Below, piece by piece: positions 30,430 to 40,603 of a DNA stretch of 64,000 nucleotides. Made by a program: the position numbers and the translations under genes. Every line of letters begins with the position of its first letter. The stretch's first letter is position 1. Source of the stretch: Euborellia annulipes (lineage: Eukaryota; Arthropoda; Insecta; Dermaptera; Anisolabididae); assembly GCA_023213315.1 (NCBI GenBank), contig JAKCPI010000307.1, forward strand, positions 17,612 to 81,611. The letters are read 5' to 3'. The notes under the pieces are model-generated. The model was not told where the DNA came from. It saw only the letters and a list, made by a program, of their open reading frames with translations, and did no database searches.

Positions 30430-31000
30430 CTCCAATTTATGATTTATATGATATCTTCAATCGTCGGGACAGTTTCTTCCACTTGTAATCTTGACGGCCG
30501 ACTCCAAATAAAGAGTAAAAGAGGCAGTCAATATTCCCGTTTCCGAAATTCTTTGGGAAGGTGAGGGTGAAGTCCAGAATGTAAGGCCCAAAACACCACT
30601 GTAGCGTTTTCGCACCTCCAAGGTCGAACGGCTGCCCTTGCAGGTGGAATCCCTCAATTCTCCTTCCGCGGCTGCAGGTCTCTTAGAAGGCCCAGTTTCA
30701 GGGAATCGTGGAAATAAAAACGACGATATAACGTTTTGCTTTTTATTTTTGGTTTTTTTAGTATATATATATATACATATATTGAATAAAGGTACAATTA
30801 GTCAACGAGCTACTCTAGACGCCAATGTCCCCTTTCGCATCCCCTTCCCGGTGATGGCCATAGGGGAAGGCGTGAGCCACCCTCCTTCCGGGTTCAAGGG
30901 GTGGTGGAACGTAACACCTCATCGGTTTGCAAACTCAAAAGTGATGCCGACTTACATCATGAATAATTTTCGAGTGATGCAATAAAATAAGATTTTGGGT
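30430..31000. other. Unassigned, comparatively GC-rich stretch
   Basis: Composition differs from the flanks. A minus-strand frame over 30660-30440 is open for about 70 codons (LQGQPFDLGGAKTLQW...), and a plus frame is open at 30638-30985. Neither resembles a protein I know, and neither has clear splice context. It could be part of an unknown gene or a repeat. Confidence 0.3.
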
Positions 31001-31739
31001 TCGGAAAAGATTTCAACCGCCTCCAATAATATTATTACAGTGGAAAGGGATTAAGAAAACAAAAAAAAAAAAACCTTAAGATGAGGTAAAAATAATTCAT
31101 TTTAATAGAAAAGATCAAATGAAATTTTCATTAACAAGTGTAAAATAAAATGTTTGTTATACAAATAATAAGTGAGAAATGTGAGAATAATTTAAAATGT
31201 TAAATGATTTATTTATTTACAAATTTTTATTTTGTTTCTCCTATTCCTACTAAACATAAGTAGAATAAAATTACTGTGATATAAACATTTATATAGCTAT
31301 TGATATTTTATTTCAGTGAAATTTTTTTTTGTTTGAGAGAAAGAAATAAATTGTGTTGCGAGGGAGGAATAATTGATATTTCTAAGGTGATCTAGTGATA
31401 ATTAGAATCAATACGTGTTTATATTTTTAACTAATAAATAACGTTCAATTATAATTTGGTTTCTAATCTAACAGAAATAATATTATTTTTTTTTTACCTA
31501 AAATACAACAAAATTTAGTGAGTGTGTTAGATGATTGATTTTAATCTAGTTTTTTTTTAATTTAATTATGAATCAAAAATTTCACTGAATAATAAAAAAA
31601 AAAATTATACAAGATGAATTTGTGTTTGATTGGACGTGTTAGCACTTTTATTTCGCATTTAAACTTTTTTGCTCACTTTGGTATGGAATGTTTAACTTAA
31701 AAGTTATTTATTAAATATTTTTATGAAGGAAGTCAGATT
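31001..31739. other. No gene found
   Basis: Low-complexity A/T sequence. Confidence 0.5.
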
Positions 31740-32099
31740 GAGATGACATTTGTAAGAAAAAAATAATTTTTTTTTTCCTTTTTGCACATCTTTCCCTTGA
31801 CAAAGGGCGAATGCCCAGGCAGTTTCGACCTCTGAAGGGTCATCCTCAGGTCTCCAACGATTAAAAACAAAATATTTATTAAAATTAAAAAGAGATATCC
31901 ATATTTTAAATATATATTTTTTGGTACCAGCTATTGGTAATTATTTAAATATTATACACAGGGCCCCAGACAGACTTGACGGCCCCCGGAGCTACTTAAT
32001 AATACGGACCCCCCCCCACCCTAAAAGTTTTTTTCTAGTTTGTAAAAGGCTATTGTGACCTTCACTTCAACAATTTTTGAATAAATGAAAGAAATATTG

Positions 32100-32222
32100 A
32101 ATTTCTAACTCGATATATTTCGGGCTATTAACCCACCCTCAGGAGTACATGTGGAAGAAGATCTGAAGATGGATTAATAGCCCGAAATATATCGAGTTAG
32201 AAATTCAATATTTCTTTCATTT
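32100..32222. repeat. Perfect hairpin with hammerhead-like motifs on both strands
   Basis: Arms ATTGAATTTCTAACTCGATA and its complement (about 20 nt plus extensions on either side). The minus strand reads CUGAGGG, stem II GGGUU/AGCCC, GAAAUAUAUC; the plus strand reads CUGAAGA...CCCGAAAUAUAUC. The minus copy has A9 changed to G, and the plus copy has a poor stem II, so activity is doubtful. Confidence 0.5.
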
Positions 32223-32760
32223 ATAACTTAGTGAAACCTCACATATACTAAATAATTTTACTTAGTTATAAATAGCTTATAATGTTTATTTAAATAATAA
32301 AAAGTTATTAAAATTTTTGTCAAAATTCCCTAAACATAGCGTTACCATAATATATTAAGGTTAGACGGACAGACGACTTACGGGTGGTCTGGGGGGTGTG
32401 GAGAAATTTTTGAAAATTAGGCAATCTACGTTTTTAGCTATCCTGAGACGTGAAATATATTATTAAACTTAGCTTGATTTATAACCTTAAAGGGCCCGGG
32501 TCCCTCAAGAAATTTCAAGAAAAAGATTTTTTTTTTATTTTAACGATGAAAATTATTTTTTTATTAGAATTTTAAGGTTGGAGCGCAAAGGGCCCGGGCC
32601 TCCAAGGATATAGCCCCCTCTCTGCGGCTCTGATTATACATATACACAGTATATATCGCCTGCTGAGTGGCGGAAATCCGAAATTGAACAATTCGAGAAA
32701 AGGCGTTTGAAAGTTTTATAAACATCTACATTTCAATAGCCGGGCAACAAATGAATAGGC

Positions 32761-33009
32761 CAAGGGCGGATACAGGGGGGGGGGGGGTAATGGGGGTAAT
32801 TACCCCCCCTGAGATTTAAAAAAAAATGTATTTTTAATGTAAAATTTTAAAAATTAATACTTAAAAATTTGATTTGTATTTATATTCTGGCAAACAAGTG
32901 CAGAATGCGCCTTTAAATTACTGAAATTAAGAAAAAATAGTGTGCTGTGCGACGAGTCACACCAGATTACCCCCCCCCCCCCCGAGAAACACCTCTGGAT
33001 CCGCCCTTG
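32761..33009. mobile_element. hAT-like MITE (CAAGGGCGGATAC family)
   Basis: Termini CAAGGGCGGATACAGG and CCTCTGGATCCGCCCTTG. Unlike its relatives it has no recognisable 8-bp duplication (GAATAGGC left, GCCAGAAT right), which suggests rearrangement after insertion. The C run near its right end is 16 long. Confidence 0.8.
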
Positions 33010-33365
33010 GCCAGAATCAATAACAAAGAATGGAAATATTTGCCACTCAAAAGAGAAGACGTTTTAACAACTTTTCGCAGGCTTAACTCAAAACTTGACT
33101 TTCGCCACTCAGCATTCTCAGCAGGCGATATGCTGCAACATATATCAAAACATTTGGCCTTATGGATAAAGATTTAAACATGTTTTTTTTTTTTAAGATT
33201 GACTAATATTAATAAATATTTTGTTTTTTATCTTTGTAGCCCTGAGGATGATACTTTAGAGGCCGAAATTGCATTGGCAGTCGTCCTTGTTAAGGAAAAG
33301 ATCTGGCAAAAAGAAAAAAATTTATTTTTTCTTACAAATATCCTCTCCATCTCGCCTCGAATAGA

Positions 33366-34110
33366 AACTTGAATTCTTTGGCTGTCTTTCCATAATTAAA
33401 AGTTATTTTCTACCTGCTGTTAACTGAGCGATACGAACGAACAATCGGTGATGTGTGCAAAGCAAATCAAATAGCGCACAGGTGGAAAATAAAGACTATT
33501 AATGAATGATAAATGATAAAATTGATATCGCAAAGATTTATGAGTTAAAGATGAAATGTCCAATCTCGACACAAAATCATTTCTTATAATATTTTTTATT
33601 TTAATTGATATTAAAGTCTGAGCGCTACCAGCTACGGTATTTCAACTCACACTCCTATTGGCCAGTAAAAATAAAAAAAATAAAAAAAATCTTACATTCA
33701 TTCCAACAATACATATACATAAGATTTATGAAAGAACGTTCTGCAACCTTTGATATTTTTGAAGTGAGAAACTCTTTAATTTACGGGATCTCGTTACGTC
33801 ACGCTTATTCGGAGATAGCGAGAGTTACTACAGTAACTTGATCATGAGCCCTTTTTACTTAGAATATAGAGATTCTAGCTCCCCCCTTAAGTGCCGCATT
33901 TTTTTTCTGTCAACTAATGAATCATAGAAAATCAATAAAAAAAAATATATTTAAAAGTGCACGCTTTATAAATTACAAATAAATGTGTATAGGCTATAAG
34001 TGTAGTAAAACCAAAACGGACGAATTTGTCAAATTTTCAATTTTAATCGTCAAGAGTTTTGAAAATAAGAAAAAATAATCTCAAAATGAAAGAGTGTGGA
34101 TGCAGTCCAA
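33366..34110. other. No gene found
   Basis: AT-rich. An open frame at 33605-33841 is not similar to anything I recognise. Confidence 0.4.
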
Positions 34111-34635
34111 TAATTATATTAAGAAAATTCTAACTAGTAGTTTATTTCTTGGACAGGTTTATCATTGATGTCAATTTCATGTTATAGGCAAAGTTTATAT
34201 CTCACGTGGTACACGATTGACAGAACATTTTTAATAAATTTGCCTGTATATATATAATATCTCATTGTTATAACGCAGTTTTTAAACATTTATTTAATAT
34301 TTCTATTCAAATATTATGTGTGGATGTTTTATGGTAAATATTACGACAATTAAATTATTGATTTATGTAAAGTATTTTTGACCAATTTATATATGACTTT
34401 TCACATTTTTTATTTTATTTAACTTAATTATAACACAATTTTGTAAGATAATATTTTGATTACGTGTTTAATATTATGTACTTTTTTTCCAGTTCTGAAG
34501 ATGGCTGTTGAGTTGTGCCGAAACAGTTATGCATCTGTCAAGAACTAATAAATTATTAAAATTTTAATAATTTTTTGATTATATATACATACCATCCGTT
34601 AAACCTGTCCAAGAAATAAACTACTAGTTAGAATT
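34110..34635. repeat. Inverted-repeat element enclosing a hammerhead candidate
   Basis: Arms AAAATTCTAACTAGTAGTTT (about 34123) and its complement (about 34612-34632), extending into TTTCTTGGACAGGTTTA. A hammerhead core lies at 34490-34550, near the right arm. Confidence 0.75.
34490..34550 (+). ncRNA. Hammerhead ribozyme candidate with an extended stem III
   Basis: CUGAAGA (34495-34501), stem II GGC/GCC, GAAA (34520-34523), then stem III CAG/CUG with loop UUAUGCAU, then GUC ending 34539. The stem III hairpin is longer than in the other copies. Stem I is only 2-4 bp and imperfect. Confidence 0.55.
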
Positions 34636-34646
34636 TTCTTAAAAAT

Positions 34647-34975
34647 AATCTCATTTAAATGGCAGGCCTCTGGGTTGTCTTCCAGGCTACTGGGCACCTG
34701 ACACCACGCCTGCCTCTACACACCAAAAAGGTGACCGGGAGGTCAAACTCGTTTTGGCCATCTCTGCGCGCAGTAGCTCGCTATTTTTCAAGAATTTCTT
34801 ATTGAAAAACATGAAATTGACGCTCTGGAGCTAAAAGTCACATGGCAAGGTTTTTTTGGGACGACTTTCGTTGGACCTGAAATCTAAAGTGTAACGTCGA
34901 CAAACATCCAAGAATTAAAGAAATGAATCAGAAATGCTATTACGACGATGGCATCATTTAAATGAGATTATTTTT
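34647..34975. repeat. Element with inverted termini AATAATCTCATTTAAATG
   Basis: The left end AATAATCTCATTTAAATGGC and right end CATTTAAATGAGATTATT are inverted. The interior is more GC-rich than the surroundings and non-coding. It is probably a MITE inserted beside the hammerhead foldback. Confidence 0.5.
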
Positions 34976-35458
34976 TCCTCCTGCTGAGTTCCTCTCTACA
35001 CCTTGCGTTTATTTTCAACTCCTATCGGATTAAAATTCGTCCGTTTTGTTTTGACCACCCCCATTGTTCCTGATTAGATCAAGCATTAAGCATCTATAAT
35101 AATATTCACAGAAAATATAAAGAAATCGAAACTTCGTCTCGATAGGGGTGACTGCCCCTGCGCAGCGCATAATTTAACTTTTTCTTTCGCTGATTGCTTG
35201 AATCAGCGTCTCTCATTTCCATCAAAATCTCGACATAGAATTTTTCACTTTCTCTTTACATAGATTAGAGAAAGTTAAAAGGGAGCAGTATCTCATTTCG
35301 TAACTCAAAATTTCCATTCTTATTCGTTTCAATTGCAAAAAATGGTATATAATTATAATATAAAATGGAAAATAATAAAAGACCCCCCCCCCCCCCAATT
35401 TTGTTTAAACAAAAAAAAATTATAAGTTATAAAATATTCGAGATATAATCCTCTAATG

Positions 35459-35628
35459 CAGTGGTTTCCAAATTTACGGTGCCGCGCCTCCCTTAAAAAT
35501 ATTTAATCGCATCGCATGACGCCCCCCCCCCCCATTTAACAATATCTCTTTTATTTATAAAACTTTTGGAAAATTGCTCACGGCGCCCCCCTAAGACTAA
35601 GCGGCGCCTCACAGTTTGGAAAACACTG
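35459..35628. mobile_element. hAT-like MITE (CAGTGGTTTCC family)
   Basis: 170 bp, termini CAGTGGTTTCCAAA and TTTGGAAAACACTG, with a perfect 8-bp duplication CTCTAATG (35451-35458, 35629-35636). Confidence 0.9.
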
Positions 35629-35636
35629 CTCTAATG

Positions 35637-36667
35637 CAATTAATTAAATTAGGCCCCTTTGTATAGCTACACGTAAATAAGGACATAGCGTCACAGGCAA
35701 ACTCCAAGTTGACAAATTTTCAAATATGCATTGGCGAGGCGATTTTATTAATAAACTAGAAATAAATATTACAAAGAAATAAAGTAACTTCAAGCGATGT
35801 TTATCTCCGTGCATGACAATTCGTTTTAAATGATCAAGTCTCTTATTTTAAGTACAATCGAACAAATTAGTATTTTCTAACTTTAACTCAAAAACAGAAA
35901 AAAAGATAAGACACTCGCTCTATTGTTCCTTCTTATCAGTAAAGAGTCAACAATTTCACACACAACTTGGGTTCAACCCCCTCGAGTGCCTCATTTTTTC
36001 TATTTCGGAATTTAAGGGCTGTGGTGTATTATTTGAACTATTTTGGAAAGGGATACCCCCCCCCCTGGATAATTTGGCTCAAAATGACGACCAATTAAAT
36101 TACATTAAGTACAAACTTATTTATTAATTTAAGAACTTTCCTTTTATTTGTTCCCTGATTAAGAGTTAACAATAAGATTATTCTGATTCTAAACAATCAG
36201 AAAGCTTGTTTAAGACTCTGGACGTCTGTCTTTTTTTTATATCAATTTAAATTTAATAAATCTAATAAAACCCGAATCGAAAAATGTTATTAAGGGATAC
36301 AGATTAAGAGGCGACTCCTATTTGCCCTTAAATAGCGAACGATGATGATCTCTTCTATTATTTATATTTAACAATAAAACATACAGGTCTCATATGTGAA
36401 ATTCAAAATGAATTTACAATGGATGAGAAATGAATCGTAATACTTTTTTTTTAATTATCCATGATGAAAAATGGCCTGAATTCTAATAATAAAATAGATT
36501 AGAAATCATCTATTCTAAAGAATATAATTTTGTACTTTGAAAGTGAATTCTAATAATTTAAAAATTCTCTAACAGTAATGAAGTTATCAAATTTTATATG
36601 CCCAGAATTCAATAGCGGATTTGTTAAGTTTTGTTAAATGGCACAAATATCTTTCAGGAGTCAAGTG

Positions 36668-36699
<32 letters not shown>

Positions 36700-36959
36700 G
36701 TTTCACCCACTTCTACAGGATTGTTTACAATAAAGAACTCTCCAACTTTAACAATTAATATTTATATTTTATATACAATATAAAAAATAAATTTATACCG
36801 AGGCCCTGACAGTGACATCGATGCCAACAAATTCTCAAAATCCTTCACCTGATTCTACCCCGTGCCTAGCCAACTTAAATTAACTTCTAACAGCCATCAA
36901 AAAAGAACCATTTGTTTTTTTTTAACATATATTTATTAATTTAAATAAACGGAAAAAAG
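35637..36959. other. No gene found
   Basis: AT-rich, with a 31-nt A run near 36668-36698 and C runs near 36055. No coding or RNA signal was recognised. Confidence 0.5.
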
Positions 36960-37090
36960 GTAGGTGCCTCCAGGGGTCGCACCAAAGATCTGTCGATTTG
37001 TACTCAACATGCCCTACTACTGGACCACAGTACAGCATTCGCTTATTGAAATCGTGGTGCGACTTCCGGCGGTATCTACCATTTAAAAGC
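36960..37090 (-). repeat. tRNA-like repeat, expanded copy
   Basis: The minus strand resembles the tRNA-like sequence at 13.8 kb: a D-arm-like GGCATGTTGAGTACAAATCG and a B-box-like segment before GGAGGCACC. Extra sequence follows the D-arm equivalent. It is not a functional tRNA. Confidence 0.45.
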
Positions 37091-37320
37091 TTTAGACTTT
37101 CCATATATATTGTTGCCAGTCTCTATTAAAACATCTGTTCCTGGCAATATTCATTTTAAAGGCCAAAACACAGGTGATAATATAATAATAGAAAGGATTT
37201 TTTATTAATTACAAATGTGTGATTTGCCAAAACGGCCCAGGAATCGAACCCGAGATCTCAAGCATCGGCTTCATTGACGCACTAACACACACACAAAGTC
37301 AATCACCAAGAAACCTTTAT

Positions 37321-37546
37321 GACCGAAACTCCTCAACTACGCTGATTTTTCAGCAAGGATGCAGGAAGGGAAAAACAAAAATAAAATTTTTTTTATTTTC
37401 CCAAGCTTCCTCTGAAGAAAAAGAGCCTATGTGCCTTCGAAATATCAGGAATTAAACTCATTTGAGGGAAATAAAAAAATTTTTATTTTTATTTTTCCCT
37501 TCGTGCATCCTTGCCGAAAAATCAGCGTAGTTGAGGAGTTTCGGTC
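37321..37546. repeat. Hairpin element enclosing a hammerhead
   Basis: Arms GACCGAAACTCCTCAACTAC (37321) and its complement (ends 37546), about 90 nt each with short interruptions. The central part carries the hammerhead at 37402-37452. Confidence 0.8.
37402..37452 (+). ncRNA. Type I hammerhead ribozyme candidate
   Basis: CUGAAGA (37412-37418), stem II AAG-a-GC/GC-c-CUU, GAAA (37439-37442), UAUC with cleavage triplet AUC ending 37446. Stem I pairs UUCCU with AGGAA directly next to the core. All conserved core bases are present. Confidence 0.65.
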
Positions 37547-37675
37547 TACAATTCTCTCGGCATCACTCATTAAGAAAAACCTTTATATTAATATTTCTCA
37601 CTTATTTAGTCAATTAGCTGATCAGATTTAAAAGTTTTTTTTTCAGGCTTTCAAAGCCAAATCCGAAGTAGACAT

Positions 37676-37760
37676 CCCGCGAGTTGACCCACGGATCTGT
37701 CGAATTGCACTCAACATTCCCTAGCTCTAGTCCACTCGACTCCCGGCGTCGTCTACATTT
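37676..37760 (-). repeat. tRNA-like repeat
   Basis: Minus strand: GGAGTCGAGTGGACTAGAGC, a GTTGAGTGCAATTCGACAG arm and GATCCGTGGGTCAACTC in the order of a tRNA, flanked by near-complementary ends (GTAGACGACGCCGG...). The B box is degenerate. Same family as 13.8 and 37.0 kb. Confidence 0.45.
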
Positions 37761-38224
37761 TTTGGGGATATTTGATTTAAAAAAAAAAATTTAATTTGTT
37801 TTAATTTAGCCATTTAGACCCCCATCCCCATTTAGTTCAATAGATTGATAGCCAATTAATTCCTCGCTTGGGACGGGAAATCAAATGTTTTCTCTATCCC
37901 TAACTTGGATCATTCAATTTGAAGGGGGGGGGGTTCGCATAAATGTCCGAAGATCAATGATGGGATGAACAGTGCATACAGTACGTACAATCAGGAGAAT
38001 TACGATTTTAATTTCATTATAATCTCTAACCATTCAGAATTAATTTTTAATACCATTAATAAATTGTTAATTAACTTTTACCAACGATTGAAGACCTGCC
38101 TGAAAAAAACAGGCTCAGTCACATTTTTCAGGGGGGGGGGGCATTTTAAGTAATTCTACTTTTTTTAACTAATTAGTTCCTGATTCAGTTTTATATACAT
38201 TTTTATTGAAATAAGGACTTAGTC
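37761..38224. other. No gene found
   Basis: AT-rich with G runs (37923, 38132); nothing recognised. Confidence 0.4.
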
Positions 38225-38405
38225 CATGGGCGTATCCAGGAGGGGCAAGGGAGGGGGGGAACTCCCCTCTTAACTTGAAATAAAAAAAAAAATGTAAATA
38301 AAAAACTGAAAAATTCACGCCATCTGTGAGTGAAGCCATCCCCTAATAAAATATTAAAATGGATACTAGAAGTCCCCCCCCCTTGCGTTTGAACACACGC
38401 CCATG
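38225..38405. mobile_element. hAT-like MITE, degenerate
   Basis: Termini CATGGGCGTATCCAGGAGG and CACGCCCATG. The flanks ACTTAGTC and GCTTAATT match at only 5 of 8 positions, so this is an old insertion. Confidence 0.5.
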
Positions 38406-38768
38406 GCTTAATTCCGTTTTTCAAAAAAAAACTCAGAGCCCGATAAAAAGAAAGACCGCCGGTTGTTTCCCTCAAATGGCGTCTGTTCTTCCCCCACAAG
38501 CTTATTCTTTTTTTTTTTTAATCGACATGTTCTCCGCACGATTTTAATAAAAAAAAACAAAAATTGAAAATTTTTGACTGAACCAGCTCTTTAATTATGA
38601 TTTCTATAACGTGTTTATGAATGAACCCTGTATATTTATTTATTTATTAAATTTATGATTAGTGAAATTAATTTGAAAATACCGACAGTAAATATTTAAT
38701 AAAAAAAATATTTATTTTCTTCTAAGTTTTATAAATGATCAAAAAAAGTAAAAAAAAAAAAAAAGATT

Positions 38769-38980
38769 GGAAGGTAAAAGAGAAAGAGCCAGGTGCTTTT
38801 TTTTCATCTGTACTACTTGAATTTATTTACAAATATTCCGATCACCATCTTCAGTGTGTATATTTGAAATTTTTGATGCTAATTTCTCCGAAAATTTCAA
38901 AAATACACACTGAAGATGGTGATCGGAATATTTGTAAATAAATTAAAGCCCGGCTCTTTCTCTTTCTCTTTTACCTTCCA
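38769..38980. repeat. Palindrome with an inverted pair of hammerhead-like motifs
   Basis: Arms GGAAGGTAAAAGAGAAAGAG and its complement close a hairpin. CACTGAAGATGGTGATCGGA appears on the minus strand at about 38857-38838 and on the plus strand at 38908-38927. Each has CUGAAGA but a very short stem II and GGAAUAUU instead of GAAAUAUU, so they look like reduced relatives of the hammerheads. Confidence 0.7.
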
Positions 38981-39013
38981 AACTACGATAGCCAGAGCTA
39001 ATCACACCTGCTG

Positions 39014-40054
39014 ACAAGGGGAGGGCACGACCTTGGGATTTTATTTTGGGATGAGACTTCGGGTGATGAGTGTACACCTTTAGGGGCTCACCCCTTGAAA
39101 TAGTAACGCGCAACGCTCGGAGAAAATGGCGTTTAAAAATTCAGTCAGCTTATATACTAGTGAGGCTTTTTATATGACAATGGCGACAATAGTCTAGTAG
39201 GTAGCATGTCTACCTACCAAATGGGCGCTTGGGGTTCGAATCCCGTTCACGACTTATTTTTTTTATTAAATTATTTATTTTATTGTTTTTACAATTAAAT
39301 AAATTCACTATTTAATATTATAGATTATTTATTAATAGAGAAATTTTTGTTAACGTAAATGATGTTTGTTTGTTTTCCAACTGATATTTTAAAAAATCAT
39401 TCATTGTCTTTAAAAATTATTCCGCTTTCAATAATTGTACTAGATGCCGAAAAAATTTTTGTTTTAAATTTTTTATGATTATTATCATTCAGTCTCATGT
39501 TTGTAATAAAAAAGTATAATGTATAAAAATGCTTATAATGTAAAATCAAGTAATAAGATTGAAACTTTTTACTTATTAATAGCCTAAATTATAATATTTT
39601 GAATAATAGTTTATTAAATAATAGTGTATTTATTTGGTAGTTATTTAAAATATTACTATTGAATATAATTAAATTATGATTTAAAATTTAGTCTTTTTTT
39701 TGTTAGCAAAATAACACTATAGTTCTTTATTAAATATTAAATAATAAATTTATTTAATTGTAAAAACAATAAAATAAATATTTTAATTAAAAAAAAAAAC
39801 AAGTCGTGCACGGGATTCGAACCCCAAGCGTCCATTTGGTAGGTAGACGCGCTACCTACTAGACTACTTCGCCATTGTCATATAAAAAGCCTAACTAGTA
39901 TATAAGCGGACTTTGAATTTTTTAAACCTCATTTTCTCCGAAACTATTGAGCGTTGCGCGTTACTATTTCAAGGGGTGAACCCCCTAACGGTCTACAATC
40001 ATTTCCCGAAGTCTCATCCCAAAATAAAATCTTAAGGTCGTGCCCTCCCCTTGT
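39014..40054. repeat. 1.04-kb palindrome with tRNA-like sequences in both arms
   Basis: Outer arms (CAAGGGGAGGGCACGACCTT and its complement) are about 240 nt long. Next comes a tRNA-like segment in each arm in opposite orientation (39182-39255 plus, 39890-39816 minus) with A-box-like TAGTCTAGTAGG and B-box GGTTCGAATCC, followed by AT-rich inner arms. The mismatches between the arms are scattered. No coding sequence was seen. Confidence 0.85.
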
Positions 40055-40510
40055 GAGTTAAAAATTGAGTATAGAGACCTATATAAATATACATTGATAT
40101 AAAAAAGCAAAAACTATTTAAAATATTTACCATGATTAAAACTAAATAGATGTAGCATTTTGAAGAATAATTTCACAAATCACAAATGAATAAGCATTAT
40201 AAAATATTTGATAAAATTTCTATTTCCCTTCTTCTATTGTTCTTGATGGGCTGTAACCACCTGAAACATGAGGCCAGTATAAGAACTAAATCAAATTTTT
40301 ACTTTTTTTTCTATTTTTTTTTTTTTCCAAAATAAAATATTCCGTGAATTAATTAATTTTCATTTCGCCACTGTGAGTTACTTTATTTTTTATTTCCTTT
40401 TGTATTTATTCCTAGTTAGCTACGTACTACGTACTCCACCCGGCCACAAATCGTTTTTGAAGAAGGGCCAGCTGTGGAGAAAGCCCGATTGCCATCACCG
40501 ACACCATTAA
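40055..40510. other. 3' flank of DEAF1; no gene
   Basis: AT-rich. A hammerhead-like relic with stem GGGC/GCCC lies at about 40455-40495, without intact CUGANGA or GAAA boxes. Confidence 0.4.
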
Positions 40511-40603
40511 TCTCTCTCTTTATTAGATAGAAAATGTACATAGAAAAAGGAGAGATTCTTATAAGTGAAGCAATACATCATTTGAGTTCTTGAATTCGTT
40601 CAA

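Larger units (their letters stand above)
31740..33365. repeat. Foldback element with hammerhead-like ends and nested repeats
   Basis: The ends are inverted relatives: on the minus strand at 31860-31745 and on the plus strand at 33237-33355. Both run CCTGAGGATGA, then a GAGG(T/C)CGAAA segment, then GGAAAGAT, then TTTTTTCTTACAAAT. Each starts with a CUGAGGA hammerhead box and GAAA, but the cleavage triplet is not recognisable (GAAACUGCC, GAAAUUGC). A hairpin (32100-32222) and a hAT MITE (32761-33009) lie inside. Confidence 0.65.

Noticed and set aside
39182..39255. Possible functional tRNA gene
   Set aside because: A and B boxes look good, but the acceptor ends do not pair and no clean 5-bp anticodon stem with 7-nt loop forms; it is mirrored in the other arm of a palindrome, so it is a repeat component.
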